DNA from: Stenotrophomonas rhizophila
Lineage (GTDB): Bacteria; Pseudomonadota; Gammaproteobacteria; Xanthomonadales; Xanthomonadaceae
Direction: 5' to 3'
DNA: 64,000 nucleotides
NCBI RefSeq assembly: GCF_001704155.1
Contig: NZ_CP016294.1
Location: 1,113,501-1,177,500 of the forward strand
Positions within the stretch are counted from its first letter, which is position 1. Every line of letters starts with the position of its first letter. A program made the position numbers and the translations under genes. The notes below the pieces were generated by a model. That model was not told the DNA's origin. It saw only the letters and a list, made by a program, of their open reading frames with translations, and searched no databases. Positions 1 to 10,961 of the stretch are shown here, in pieces.

Positions 1-430
1 CGGTGCGGGCATGCAGGCCGGTCATCAGGCCATCGCGCGGGCCCGGTCCGAAACGGGCACCGATGTAGAGACCGGTGGCGACTGCCACCAGCAGCAGCCC
101 CAGGGCAAACATCGGCACCTGCCACACCAGCCCGTGCACTTCCGGCAGCAGCCACAGGCCGAACTGCGCGCTGGGGCCGATCAGCAGCACGTTCAGCACC
201 GTGCCCAGTCCCGGCTTCTGCCGGATCGGCCACCACAGCAGCAGCACCAGCGCTCCGATCACGTTGGTGGCTACGCCGAACGACAGCGGCGTCTGCAGCG
301 CGATGCCCTGGGAGAGCACATCCCAGGGCGCCACGCCGATTGCGGCGCGGATCATCACCGCCGCGCCCATCCCGTACAGGAACAGGCCGATCAGCAGTTG
401 CAGCAGGCGCAGGGGCAGTGAGGTGGGCAT
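1..430 (-). CDS. YczE/YitT-like integral membrane protein (partial, C-terminus outside window)
   Basis: Read on the minus strand, an ATG at 428-430 opens a frame that continues off the left edge, giving about 143 visible residues. The protein is strongly hydrophobic, with several predicted membrane helices. It carries a VAPWDVLSQG segment and ends here in GARFGPGPRDGLMTGLHART, the pattern seen in the YczE/YyaS group of inner-membrane proteins of unknown function. No substrate can be stated. The gene opens away from the oxidoreductase at 531-1556, which is on the same strand upstream of it, with about 100 bases between them. Identification rests on the motif pattern only. Confidence 0.7.
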   Translation of the reverse strand, partial: MPTSLPLRLLQLLIGLFLYGMGAAVMIRAAIGVAPWDVLSQGIALQTPLSFGVATNVIGALVLLLWWPIRQKPGLGTVLNVLLIGPSAQFGLWLLPEVHGLVWQVPMFALGLLLVAVATGLYIGARFGPGPRDGLMTGLHART

Positions 431-530
431 GGCGGCGTCATCGACAGGGCGTTTGACTGTAGGGCGCGCGCTGCCGCGCCGACAGATACAGATGCAGGCG
501 AAAGCGCGCACACACCGCGCGCGCCGACGC

Positions 531-1556
531 TCACTCCCAGCCGGACAGCACCAGCTTGCCGGTGACCCCGCCGCCTTCCAGCAGGCGATGGGCTTCGCGC
601 AGGTTGGCCGCATTGATGCTGCCCAACGAGGTATGCGCGGTGCTGCGCAGTTCACCGGCATCAACCAGGCTGGCCACCCGGCTGAGGATGCGGTGCTGTT
701 CCACCATGTCGGCGGTCTGGAATCGCGATCGGGCGAACATGAATTCCCAATGGATGCCGATGCACTTGGCCTTGTAGGGATCGCCGATGCGGAGCGGGCC
801 ACGCGGTTCCACGATGAGGCCGACATGCCCCTGCGGTGCCAGCAGCTCGCCCAGCACCTCCCAGTAGTGGTCGGTGTCGGCCAGGTTCAGCGCCACCTCC
901 ACCTGCGCAATGCCCAGCGCCTGCAGCTGCGCCGGCAGCGGCTGGCGGTGATCGACCACATGGTCGGCGCCCATCCGGCGACACCATTCGGCCGAGTCGT
1001 CACGCGATGCGGTGGCTACCACGGTGAAGCCGGCATGGCGTGCCAGTTGAATCGCGATGGAACCGACACCGCCTGCACCGCCGATGACCAGCAGGGTCTG
1101 GCCAATGTGGCGGCGATCATCGAAATGCAGCGGCATGCGCTCGAACAGCAGTTCCCATGCGGTCAATACAGTCAGTGGCAGCGCTGCGGCTTCAGCGAAA
1201 TCCAGCGTGGTCGGCTTGCGTCCCACCAGGCGCTCATCCACCCACTGCCACTGCGCATTGCTGCCGGGTCGCGTTACGTCGCCGGCGTAATACACCTCGT
1301 CGCCCGGAGCGAACGCGGTCACGTGCGCACCCACGGCTTCAACGGTGCCTGAAGCGTCAAATCCCAGGACGCGCGGGGGCGACACCTCACCGGCGCGCGG
1401 CGCGCGCTGCTTGGTGTCGACCGGATTCACTGAGACGGCATGAACGCGCACCAGAACGTCATGCCCCTGGGGCGCGCCGGGTTCAGGTAACGCGAGGTCA
1501 AGAAGCGAATCGACGTGGTCGATGGGCAGGTACCGAGAGAGGCCGACGGCTTTCAT
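531..1556 (-). CDS. Zinc-type alcohol dehydrogenase / quinone oxidoreductase family protein
   Basis: This 341-residue protein belongs to the MDR superfamily, in the subgroup that resembles quinone oxidoreductases. The N-terminal GroES-like fold includes VHAVSVNPVDTKQR and lacks the cysteine cluster of a structural zinc site. The Rossmann part carries GGAGGVGSIAIQLARH, the NADPH-binding glycine motif, at about residue 150. It probably reduces quinones or reactive carbonyls with NADPH; the substrate is unknown. The frame is open up to 1781, but the ATG at 1556 starts MKAVGLSRYLPI, the normal beginning of this family, so the longer start is rejected. No operon partner is evident. Confidence 0.85.
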   Translation of the reverse strand: MKAVGLSRYLPIDHVDSLLDLALPEPGAPQGHDVLVRVHAVSVNPVDTKQRAPRAGEVSPPRVLGFDASGTVEAVGAHVTAFAPGDEVYYAGDVTRPGSNAQWQWVDERLVGRKPTTLDFAEAAALPLTVLTAWELLFERMPLHFDDRRHIGQTLLVIGGAGGVGSIAIQLARHAGFTVVATASRDDSAEWCRRMGADHVVDHRQPLPAQLQALGIAQVEVALNLADTDHYWEVLGELLAPQGHVGLIVEPRGPLRIGDPYKAKCIGIHWEFMFARSRFQTADMVEQHRILSRVASLVDAGELRSTAHTSLGSINAANLREAHRLLEGGGVTGKLVLSGWE

Positions 1557-1927
1557 GGCAGCTCCTGTGGAGATGAACAACGTCATCATAAGGTCGCTTT
1601 TGAACCTGTTTGCGAGCTGAATCGCCGGCCTGCGACAAACTGCATCAAATACTGTGGCGAGCCTTTGAAAACTCTGGGAAAGTCCTGAAAAGCCTTGCCA
1701 TTGTTGGGTCTTGCGGAAGTTCACCAACCTGTATAGGGTGCCACCAGCTGGACCCGGAGGAGGTCTGGTCGCTGATTTCACATGTTACGTGACCGTTAAC
1801 ATCGCCTTCACTCCCCTGAGCATAATGTTCGCGGCGGTGGCGTGCTGAATCGGCAGTCTTAAACGACGCAGTAGTGCTGGCCCATGCCTCTACCGGTTTC
1901 ATACCCCCGAAATAGGAGCTGTATTAC
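1557..1927. other. Intergenic region upstream of the OmpA-type gene
   Basis: These 371 bases separate two divergent genes. No coding frame here looks real. The half nearest the porin gene is less GC-rich and should hold its promoter. A weak candidate is TTAACA near 1796 with CATAAT near 1821, but the 19-base spacing is long. An AGGAG ribosome-binding site lies just before the ATG at 1928. Confidence 0.4.
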
Positions 1928-3007
1928 ATGAACAAGAAGATCCTCACTGCCGCGCTGCTGGGCGGCCTGGCGTTTGCCCAGGCAGCCTCCGCGCAGGATT
2001 TTGATGACCGCTGGTACCTGACCGGTTCGGCCGGCTTCAACTTCCAGGATAGCGACCGTACGACCAACGACGCTCCGTTCGTTACCCTGGGTCTCGGCAA
2101 GTTCATCAGCCCCAACTGGTCGCTGGACGGCGAGCTGAACTACCAGAACCCGAACTTCGACGACAACCAGGACCTGAACTGGAGCCAGTACGGCGCCTCG
2201 GTCGACCTGCGCCGCCACTTCATCTCCGAAGGCCGTGGCTGGAACCCGTACCTGCTGATGGGTCTGGGCTACCAGAAGTCGGAAGAAGAGTTCTCGCGCC
2301 TGAACGATCGTCCGGGTGACCGCAAGGACGGCAACTTCGCCGCCAAGGTCGGCGTCGGCCTGCAGACCACCTTCGAAAAGCGCGTTGCAGTCCGCGCCGA
2401 AGTGGCCTACCGCGGTGACTTCGACGACAAGAGCATTGCCGCTGCGGACGAAAGCTGGTTCGGCGACGTGCTGGCCTCGGTCGGCGTCGTGATCCCGCTG
2501 GGCCCGCCGCCGGTTGCTGCCGTTGTTGCCCCGCCGCCGGTTGCCCCGAGCTGCGCAGACCTGGATGACGACGGTGACGGCGTCAACAACTGCGACGACA
2601 AGTGCCCGAACTCGCAGCCGGGTCAGACCATCGGTCCGGACGGTTGCCCGGTGCCGGTCTCCATCGACCTGAAGGGCGTCAACTTCGACTTCGACAAGTC
2701 GAACCTGCGTCCGGACGCCGTGGCGATCCTGTCCGAAGCTACCCAGATCCTGGTGCGTTACCCGGACATCCGCGTCGAAGTGGCTGGCCACACCGACCTG
2801 TGCGGCAAGGATGACTACAACCAGAAGCTGTCCGAGCGTCGTGCGACCGCCGTGTACAACTATCTGACCCAGAACGGCGTGGCTGCCAGCCGTCTGGCCG
2901 GTCCGATCGGTTATGGCGAGAGCCGTCCGCTGGAGCAGACCCCGCAGACCTTCCCGGCCTGCAAGAGCGAGAAGAACCGTCGTACCGAGCTGAACGTTCA
3001 GAACTAA
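1928..3007 (+). CDS. OmpA family outer-membrane protein
   Basis: This 359-residue major outer-membrane protein tethers the envelope to peptidoglycan. A signal peptide ends in QAASAQ (about residues 1-22). A beta-barrel region follows to about residue 185, then a Pro/Val-rich hinge. Next is a calcium-binding thrombospondin type-3 stretch (DLDDDGDGVNNCDDKCPNS, about 210-230), and last an OmpA C-terminal peptidoglycan-binding domain (VNFDFDKSNLRPDA, then VEVAGHTDLCGKDDYNQKLS). Two cysteines in that domain (GHTDLCGK and FPACKSEKN) could form a disulphide. AGGAG precedes the ATG and a strong terminator follows, so it is probably monocistronic. It resembles OprF-like porins of Xanthomonadaceae. Confidence 0.93.
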   Translation: MNKKILTAALLGGLAFAQAASAQDFDDRWYLTGSAGFNFQDSDRTTNDAPFVTLGLGKFISPNWSLDGELNYQNPNFDDNQDLNWSQYGASVDLRRHFISEGRGWNPYLLMGLGYQKSEEEFSRLNDRPGDRKDGNFAAKVGVGLQTTFEKRVAVRAEVAYRGDFDDKSIAAADESWFGDVLASVGVVIPLGPPPVAAVVAPPPVAPSCADLDDDGDGVNNCDDKCPNSQPGQTIGPDGCPVPVSIDLKGVNFDFDKSNLRPDAVAILSEATQILVRYPDIRVEVAGHTDLCGKDDYNQKLSERRATAVYNYLTQNGVAASRLAGPIGYGESRPLEQTPQTFPACKSEKNRRTELNVQN

Positions 3008-3031
3008 TCGTTCCGGAACATCAGTTTCAGG

Positions 3032-3063
3032 AAAGGGCCCGGCATTGCCGGGCCCTTTTTTTT
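3032..3063 (+). terminator. Rho-independent terminator of the OmpA-type gene
   Basis: A GC-rich stem (AAGGGCCCGGC with loop ATT and GCCGGGCCCTT) is followed by a long T run, 25 bases after the stop codon. Confidence 0.92.
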
Positions 3064-3177
3064 GCCCTGTTCGCCAGGAATCAACAATAAATCCAACAAG
3101 TTGCCGTATTCATTGAATGTGGGATCTTGAAAGGCGTTGTGGCGCTGTTAAACTCGGTGCGTCACCCTCTTACCTGG

Positions 3178-3705
3178 ATGCATCCCATGCTGCGTATCGC
3201 ACTGGCCGCCGCACTCGGCCTGGCCCTGGTTCCCACCGCTTACGCAGCCGTGGATTGCTCCGCTTCGGCCACCAGCGTCAAGCCGCTGCCGTTGCCGGCC
3301 ACCGCGATCGCCCCGGTGGCGTCCGAGCTGTACATCCGCAACGTGCAGCTGGGCATGCCCGCCGGCGTGCTGACCTCCAACTTCGACCAGCAGCAGTCGC
3401 TCGACCGCGTGCTGCAGCGCCTGCGCATCGATGGCTGCCAGAACATCGCCAAGGCGATGCCGGGTGCGCCTGCGATCAAGCCGAACGATCCGGCTGCCTA
3501 CAAGCCGCAGACCGAGTTCGACAACACCCCGTGGCGCTTCGACATGAGCCAGAACGGCAAGCGCATGACCGCCGATGAGTTCGACGCCTGGATGAAGTCG
3601 CGCGGCGTGCGCGTGGTCAAGCCGCGTGCGGCCGCCGCCGCTGCACCCGCACCCGCACCGGCCGCCGAAGCACCGGCTGAGACCAAGCCGGGCGGCAAGA
3701 AGTAA
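3178..3705 (+). CDS. Exported hypothetical protein with C-terminal FDAWMK motif
   Basis: I do not recognise the family. The product has about 175 residues. A clear signal peptide (hydrophobic run ending PTAYAA) is followed by a mature part containing two cysteines, and an Ala/Pro-rich, lysine-ended tail. Near the C-terminus it has KRMTADEFDAWMKSRGVRV, nearly identical to a segment of the lipoprotein at 4620-4964, on the other side of the pseudouridine synthase gene. The frame could begin at a TTG at 3127 or an ATG at 3187. I chose 3178 because it gives the most normal signal peptide; no strong ribosome-binding site decides. It probably acts in the periplasm. Confidence 0.6.
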   Translation: MHPMLRIALAAALGLALVPTAYAAVDCSASATSVKPLPLPATAIAPVASELYIRNVQLGMPAGVLTSNFDQQQSLDRVLQRLRIDGCQNIAKAMPGAPAIKPNDPAAYKPQTEFDNTPWRFDMSQNGKRMTADEFDAWMKSRGVRVVKPRAAAAAAPAPAPAAEAPAETKPGGKK

Positions 3706-3724
3706 GCAACGCGCGCGGCGCCCG

Positions 3725-4564
3725 ATGCGTAACCGTCGCCCCCCCGCCGCGCCCACCGCTCGACCACGCCGCGATCCGCGGCGTGCGTCCGCCCCGGCCA
3801 GACCTGCAGCCCAGCCCAGCGATGCGCCACGCCACGGGTTGGCGCGCGTGCTGTCCAAGGCCGGGCTGTGCTCGCGCACCGAAGCGGCGCGCTGGATCGG
3901 CGAGGGTCGGGTGACGGTCGATGGGCGCACCATCAACAACCCCGAATTCCCGATCATCGACGGCCGTCACGTGGTGCGTGTCGATGGCCAGCCGTTGGAT
4001 GCACCGCGCCGCCTGCACATCGCGCTCAACAAGCCGCGCGGCCTGGTCACCACCGCGCAGGACGAGCAGGGCCGCGACACCGTGTACCGCTGCTTCGACG
4101 GGGCGGGGCTGCCGTGGCTGGCGCCGGTCGGGCGGCTGGACAAGGCCAGTGAAGGCCTGCTGCTGTTCAGCAACGACCCGCAGTGGGCTGCGCGGCTGAC
4201 CGACCCCGGCACCGGGCCGGACAAGACCTACCACGTCCAGATCGATGCCATTCCCGATGCCGCGCAGCTGGCTGCGCTGTGCAGCGGCGTGGACGACGAC
4301 GGCGAATTCCTGCGCGCTCGCCAGGCACGCCTGCTGCGCAGTGGCGACAAGACCGCCTGGCTGGAAGTGGTGCTGGAAGAAGGCCGCAACCGCCATATCC
4401 GCCGCCTGCTGGCGGCCTTCGACATCAACGTGCTGCGGCTGGTGCGCGTGGGCATTGGCCGGCTGCCGCTGGGCACGCTGGCCAAGGGTGCCTGGCGCGA
4501 ACTGGAGCCGCACGAGCTGGACCTGCTGACCGCCACGGCCGATGTCGCCGTGGCCGATACCTGA
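3725..4564 (+). CDS. rRNA pseudouridine synthase, RsuA/RluB family
   Basis: This enzyme isomerises a specific uridine of rRNA to pseudouridine. An Arg/Pro/Ala-rich basic N-terminal tail (about 40 residues) comes before an S4 RNA-binding domain (LARVLSKAGLCSRTEAARWI). The catalytic domain follows, with GRLDKASEGLLLF carrying the catalytic aspartate, and then the family's EGRNRHIRRLLAAF motif. The start at 3725 lies 20 bases after the preceding stop; an upstream extension to 3626 would overlap that gene and is less likely. RluB-type (23S) rather than RsuA-type is suggested by the basic tail, but the target base cannot be read from the sequence. Confidence 0.88.
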   Translation: MRNRRPPAAPTARPRRDPRRASAPARPAAQPSDAPRHGLARVLSKAGLCSRTEAARWIGEGRVTVDGRTINNPEFPIIDGRHVVRVDGQPLDAPRRLHIALNKPRGLVTTAQDEQGRDTVYRCFDGAGLPWLAPVGRLDKASEGLLLFSNDPQWAARLTDPGTGPDKTYHVQIDAIPDAAQLAALCSGVDDDGEFLRARQARLLRSGDKTAWLEVVLEEGRNRHIRRLLAAFDINVLRLVRVGIGRLPLGTLAKGAWRELEPHELDLLTATADVAVADT

Positions 4565-4619
4565 GATTGGGCAAGGGATGGCCTGCGACCGAGATTTCGT
4601 CACCTACCGGGAGAATGCC

Positions 4620-4964
4620 ATGTACGCCCACCCCCTGACCCGTTCCCTGCTGCGCAGCGCCTGGCTGCTGCTGCCTGCCGCACTGCTCAGCGCCTGCGGT
4701 GGCCATAAGGAGGTAGCCAAGGCCTCGCCGCCGCCGGTGACCGACAAGATCGTGGAGATCCAGCCCACCCAACGCGATGGGCGCGGCGCCTACCGCTTCC
4801 ACATGAGCGACGGCGAAAAGCGCATGAGCGCCGACGAGTTCGATGCGTGGATGAAGGCCAACGGCATCCGGGTCGCCAAGGGCAACCCGAATGCAACGCC
4901 GGCGGCCAAGCCGGTAGTGGTGGCCAGCAAGGAAGACGCGAAGGGCAAGAAGAAAAAGAAATGA
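4620..4964 (+). CDS. Small lipoprotein with FDAWMK motif
   Basis: This 114-residue predicted lipoprotein has the signal sequence AWLLLPAALLSAC, whose lipobox LLSAC puts the lipidated cysteine at about residue 24. A short Pro-rich linker comes next, then KRMSADEFDAWMKANGIRV, then a tail ending in a lysine run. The family is not recognised. The conserved segment matches the exported protein at 3178-3705, so these are probably paralogues sharing one domain. The start at 4620 follows a GGGAG sequence and yields a proper lipoprotein signal; the frame is open upstream but would spoil it. It lies 55 bases after the pseudouridine synthase gene and may be co-transcribed with it. Confidence 0.75.
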   Translation: MYAHPLTRSLLRSAWLLLPAALLSACGGHKEVAKASPPPVTDKIVEIQPTQRDGRGAYRFHMSDGEKRMSADEFDAWMKANGIRVAKGNPNATPAAKPVVVASKEDAKGKKKKK

Positions 4965-4977
4965 CGCGCGATGCGCG

Positions 4978-6189
4978 TCAGCCCTTGATCACGCCCAGCT
5001 CCAGGCCGATCCGGGTGAACGCATCAATCGCCCGGTCCAGGTGTGCACGGGTGTGCGCGGCGCTGATCTGGGTGCGGATGCGGGCCTGGCCCTTGGGCAC
5101 GACCGGGAAGAAGAAACCGATCGCATAGATGCCTTCCTCGAGCAGGCGCTCGGCGAACTTCTGCGCCAACGGCGCGTCATACAGCATCACCGGGCTGATC
5201 GGGTGCACGCCGGGCTTCACGTCGAAGCCGGCGGCGGTCATCTTCTGGCGGAAGTAGGCGGTGTTGTCGGCCAGCGTGGTGCGCAGGTCGTCGGCAGCGG
5301 CCAGCATGTCGAACGCCTTGATCCCGGCGGCGACCACGTGCGGCGGCAGCGAGTTGGAGAACAGGTACGGGCGCGAACGCTGGCGCAGGAGCTCGATCAC
5401 TTCGGCGCTGGCGGTGGTGAAGCCGCCCAGCGCGCCGCCCATGGCCTTGCCCAGGGTGCCGGTGATGATGTCGATCTTCTCCAGCACGCCCTTGACCTCG
5501 GCCGAGCCGCGGCCGGTGGCGCCCAGGAAGCCGGTGGCGTGGCACTCGTCGATGTGCACCAGCGCGTTGTACTTCTTCGCCAGCGCGGTGATCTCATCCA
5601 GCGGGGCAATGAAGCCGTCCATCGAGAACACGCCGTCGGTGGTGATCAGCTTGGTGCGGCAGCCAGCCGCATCGGCCGCCTGCAGCTGGGCTTCCAGGTC
5701 GGCCATGTCGCAGTTGGCGTAGCGGAAGCGCTTGGCCTTGCACAGGCGCACGCCGTCGATGATCGAGGCATGGTTGAGCGCGTCGGAGATGATCGCGTCA
5801 TTCTCGCCCAGCAGCGGCTCGAACAGGCCGCCGTTGGCGTCGAAGCAGGCCGCGTACAGGATGGTGTCCTGCTTGCCGAAGAAGCCGGCGATCTGCTGCT
5901 CCAGTTGCTTGTGCAGGTCCTGGGTGCCGCAGATGAAGCGCACCGAGGCCATGCCGAAGCCGTGGCTGTCCAGCGCGTCCTTGGCCGCCTGGATCAGGTC
6001 CGGGTGGTCGGCCAGGCCCAGATAGTTGTTGGCGCAGAAGTTCAGCACCGTGCGGCCGTCGTCCAGGGTGATCTCGGCCGACTGGGGGCTGGTGATGACG
6101 CGCTCGGACTTGAACAGGCCCTGGGCGCGGATCGCCTCCAGTTCTTCAACATAGTGCTGGGTGAGCGGGGCGGTCGGGGCGTCGGTCAT
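4978..6189 (-). CDS. kbl: Glycine C-acetyltransferase (2-amino-3-ketobutyrate CoA ligase)
   Basis: This 403-residue PLP-dependent enzyme cleaves 2-amino-3-ketobutyrate with CoA to glycine and acetyl-CoA, the second step of threonine breakdown. The fold-type-I aminotransferase signature is complete: [12 protein letters not shown] near residue 52, [12 protein letters not shown] with the PLP-contacting Asp214, and GTLGKAMGG with the Schiff-base lysine K248. Length equals the E. coli enzyme closely. Its partner threonine dehydrogenase lies on the same strand at 7107-8144, separated by an oppositely oriented porin gene, so the two are not one transcript. Confidence 0.96.
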   Translation of the reverse strand: MTDAPTAPLTQHYVEELEAIRAQGLFKSERVITSPQSAEITLDDGRTVLNFCANNYLGLADHPDLIQAAKDALDSHGFGMASVRFICGTQDLHKQLEQQIAGFFGKQDTILYAACFDANGGLFEPLLGENDAIISDALNHASIIDGVRLCKAKRFRYANCDMADLEAQLQAADAAGCRTKLITTDGVFSMDGFIAPLDEITALAKKYNALVHIDECHATGFLGATGRGSAEVKGVLEKIDIITGTLGKAMGGALGGFTTASAEVIELLRQRSRPYLFSNSLPPHVVAAGIKAFDMLAAADDLRTTLADNTAYFRQKMTAAGFDVKPGVHPISPVMLYDAPLAQKFAERLLEEGIYAIGFFFPVVPKGQARIRTQISAAHTRAHLDRAIDAFTRIGLELGVIKG

Positions 6190-6338
6190 GGCAGGCGGTC
6201 ATCGGCACGGGGAAAACCGGGATTTTACAGCCCACCGCAGGAAACGGTTGCAGATGGGATTGTTGCATCGCAATATCAATCAGGTTAAGAATCCGTAAAC
6301 ACGCGCTGCATCCACCCCACGTCCCGGAGAGACCCCGC

Positions 6339-7040
6339 ATGAACCACACCACGCGCTGTACTGCCGCCGCTGTGCTCTGCGCCGCCTTGCTTGCCCCGTT
6401 TGCCGCCAGTGCCCAGGACGAGGCCGAATCGCCGTTCAGCTGGAACGTGACCGGCGTGTCCGATTACGTGTTCCGCGGTGTCTCCCAGACCGACGAAGAC
6501 CCGACCGTGCAGGCCGGCTTCACCTACACCTCGCCGGTCGGCCTGTACGCCGGTGTGTGGGGTTCGGGCGTGGACTTCGGCGACGGCGGCCCGGATGCCG
6601 AAGTCGATTACTTCATCGGCTACGGCGTGGACGTCACCGACAGCGTCAACTTCGACGTGATGCTCAACCACTACAGCTACCCCGGCTCCAGCGAACTGGC
6701 GTACACCGAGCTGATCACCAAGACCAGCTTCGCCGAGCACTACAACGTGACCGTGGCCTACACCAACGATGTCTGGAACACCGACACCGATGGCTGGTAC
6801 TTCGCCGCAGGCACCGAATGGGCGCTGCCCAATGAGTTCAACCTGACCGCCAACGTCGGCCGCAGCACGTTCGAAGACGGTGTTGCCAAGGACTACACCG
6901 ACTGGAACATCGGCGTGAACCGCACCTGGGGCCTGTTCACCCTGGGCCTGGGCTACTACGGCACGGACGGCAACGGCCGCGACAATTCCGGCAAGCTCGC
7001 CGACAACCGCGTGGTGTTCACGGTCGCCGTCGGGCAATAA
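6339..7040 (+). CDS. TorF / Gcw_chp family putative porin
   Basis: This is a 233-residue outer-membrane beta-barrel. The signal peptide ends in AASAQ, and the mature protein starts with FSWNVTGVSDYVFRGVSQ, the signature of the Gcw_chp family (now often called TorF putative porins). Alternating aromatic and polar residues run to a C-terminal strand VVFTVAVGQ. The cargo is unknown. The gene sits between kbl and tdh on the opposite strand and shares a terminator with tdh. A link to uptake of threonine or its products is only a guess from that position. Confidence 0.85.
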   Translation: MNHTTRCTAAAVLCAALLAPFAASAQDEAESPFSWNVTGVSDYVFRGVSQTDEDPTVQAGFTYTSPVGLYAGVWGSGVDFGDGGPDAEVDYFIGYGVDVTDSVNFDVMLNHYSYPGSSELAYTELITKTSFAEHYNVTVAYTNDVWNTDTDGWYFAAGTEWALPNEFNLTANVGRSTFEDGVAKDYTDWNIGVNRTWGLFTLGLGYYGTDGNGRDNSGKLADNRVVFTVAVGQ

Positions 7041-7056
7041 CGCGCGTTTGGCCGGC

Positions 7057-7090
7057 AAAGAAAAAGGCACCCGATGGGTGCCTTTTTCGT
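7057..7090. terminator. Bidirectional terminator between porin and tdh
   Basis: The stem AAAAAGGCACCC / GGGTGCCTTTTT with loop GAT has A and T runs on both sides. It lies between two converging genes and can serve both strands. Confidence 0.9.
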
Positions 7091-7106
7091 ACCGACGGCC
7101 TGTGCG

Positions 7107-8144
7107 TCAGTTCCAGCTCAGGACCACCTTGCCGGCCTTGCCCTGTTCCATCAGGTCGAAGCCCTTCTGGAATTCGTCGATCGGCAGCTGGTGGGTCATC
7201 ACCTTGCCGAGCGGGAAGCCGGACAGCACCAGCTGGGTCATCTTGTACCAGGTCTCGTACATCTTGCGGCCGTAGATGCCCTGCACGGTCAGGCCCTTGA
7301 AGATGATCTTGTCCCAGTCGCAGCCGGCGCCCTTGGGCATGATGCCGAGCATGGCGATCTTGCCGCCGTGGTACATGCAGTCGAGCATGTCATTGAACGC
7401 GCGCGGGTTGCCGCTCATTTCCAGGCCCACGTCGAAGCCCTCCATGTGCAGTTCCTTCATCACTTCCTTCAACGAGGTGTTGGCCACGTTGACCACGCGG
7501 GTGGCGCCCATGTCGGCGGCCAGCTTCAGGCGGAAGTCGTTGACGTCGGTCACCACCACGTTGCGGGCACCGATGTGCTTGCAGATGCCGGCGGCGATGA
7601 TCCCGATCGGGCCGGCACCGGTGATCAGCACGTCTTCGCCGATCACGTCGAATTCCAGCGCGCAGTGCGCGGCATTGCCGTACGGGTCGAAGAAGGCGGC
7701 CAGCTCGGACGGGATCTGGTCGGGGATCGGCCACAGGTTGCTGGCCGGCATCACCATGTATTCGGCAAAGGCGCCGTTGACGTTCACGCCGATGCCCACG
7801 GTATTCGGGCAGAGGTGCGGGCGGCCGCCGCGGCAGTTGCGGCAGTGGCCGCACACGATGTGGCCTTCGGCCGACACGCGCTGGCCGATCTCGTAGCCGG
7901 TCACCCCCGGGCCGATCTCGGCGATGCGGCCGACGAACTCATGGCCGATGGTCAGGCCTGGCTTGATCGTGCGCTGGCTCCACTCGTCCCACAGGTAGAT
8001 GTGCAGGTCGGTACCGCAGATGGCGGTCTTCTCCAGCTTGATCAGGACCTCGTTTGGGCCCGGCACCGGCACCGGCACTTCTTCGAGCCAGATGCCCTTG
8101 GCGGCTTCACGCTTGACCAGGGCCTTCATTGTTTGCTGCGCCAT
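7107..8144 (-). CDS. tdh: L-threonine 3-dehydrogenase
   Basis: This enzyme oxidises L-threonine with NAD+ to 2-amino-3-ketobutyrate, the substrate of Kbl. The 345-residue zinc MDR enzyme shows the catalytic zinc ligands C43 ([10 protein letters not shown]) and H68-E69 (GHEFVG). Its structural-zinc cysteines are 98, 101, 104 and 112 ([11 protein letters not shown] then LCPN), and a nucleotide-binding [11 protein letters not shown] follows. The start is placed at 8144 ([11 protein letters not shown]); the internal ATG at 8129 matches the E. coli start exactly but has no ribosome-binding site. The longer frame up to 8258 runs toward a SMAG repeat and is not used. Confidence 0.95.
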   Translation of the reverse strand: MAQQTMKALVKREAAKGIWLEEVPVPVPGPNEVLIKLEKTAICGTDLHIYLWDEWSQRTIKPGLTIGHEFVGRIAEIGPGVTGYEIGQRVSAEGHIVCGHCRNCRGGRPHLCPNTVGIGVNVNGAFAEYMVMPASNLWPIPDQIPSELAAFFDPYGNAAHCALEFDVIGEDVLITGAGPIGIIAAGICKHIGARNVVVTDVNDFRLKLAADMGATRVVNVANTSLKEVMKELHMEGFDVGLEMSGNPRAFNDMLDCMYHGGKIAMLGIMPKGAGCDWDKIIFKGLTVQGIYGRKMYETWYKMTQLVLSGFPLGKVMTHQLPIDEFQKGFDLMEQGKAGKVVLSWN

Positions 8145-8226
8145 CGGGGTGGAACTCGTCTGGGGGGGAAAGGAGGAATTATAGGGCGGGGCGGGGGATT
8201 CATATGTTGCGCTGCCGTACCTGCCG

Positions 8227-8250
8227 GTAGCGCCGGCCGTTGGCCGGCTG
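8227..8250 (+). repeat. SMAG repeat
   Basis: GTAG is followed by the palindrome CGCCGGCCGTTGGCCGG, the form of the S. maltophilia GTAG repeats. It faces another element at 8369-8392. Confidence 0.8.
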
Positions 8251-8368
8251 CTCTTCATTCAGGCGCCATGAACGCCTGACGGGTGGCTTCGGTGGGTCTA
8301 AACGTCGGACGGATGGCATTGATCAGGTGGGCAACCGGTTCCGGACGCTTGCGCCGCGCTGCGCGCGG

Positions 8369-8392
8369 TGTCCGGCCAACGGCCGGACCTAC
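8369..8392 (-). repeat. SMAG repeat, inverted to its neighbour
   Basis: On the minus strand it reads GTAGGTCCGGCCGTTGGCCG. With the element at 8227-8250 it makes a converging pair about 120 bases apart, in the gap between tdh and the S46 peptidase gene. Confidence 0.8.
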
Positions 8393-8475
8393 GAAATGTT
8401 ACGGGCACACCGGGATCCAGATAAATCAACCATTGGCCCGGCTACAATCGGCGGTTCTTTCACCAGGGGCCGCCC

Positions 8476-10641
<2,166 letters not shown>

Positions 10642-10734
10642 CGCAAGGGACGGCGCAGCCGGCCCTGACGTCGCTTGTCGACGGCCCGAAGGGTGCCCAT
10701 CCCGGTGGGCATACCGTTGGTCGTTACACCGGTT

Positions 10735-10769
10735 AAAGAAACCCCGCGGCAATGCCGCGGGGTTTCTTT
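10735..10769 (+). terminator. Terminator of the S46 peptidase gene
   Basis: A long symmetrical stem AAAGAAACCCCGCGGC / GCCGCGGGGTTTCTTT has a three-base loop AAT. The symmetry means it could also act on the minus strand. Confidence 0.88.
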
Positions 10770-10790
10770 CGTGCTGGATCAAACGCGGCT

Positions 10791-10918
10791 GCCGGTGAAT
10801 CGAGCGCCGGGGCGGCATACCCTTTCCGGCGAATGTCCCCCGGCGTCGGCCAGAGGCCGACACCTCCTCCTTTAATTCGCCTCCAAGGGTATGCCGCCCC
10901 GGCACTCGATCCACCGGC
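10791..10918 (-). repeat. Large intergenic hairpin A with conserved core
   Basis: Two 34-base arms (10791-10824 and 10885-10918) pair at 32 of 34 positions; on the minus strand both exceptions are G-U wobbles. Inside, read on the minus strand, are a continuation stem GGCGAAT/ATTCGCC, an unpaired TAAAGGAGGAGGT, an apical hairpin GTCGGCC-TCT-GGCCGAC, and an unpaired GCCGGGGGAC. The same core recurs inverted at 10962-11067 with entirely different outer arms. No T run follows, so it is not a plain terminator. Family not recognised. Confidence 0.75.
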
Positions 10919-10961
10919 GTTGCACCGTGACGTCCGCTTTTCCCTGCCAACCGCAAGCCGA

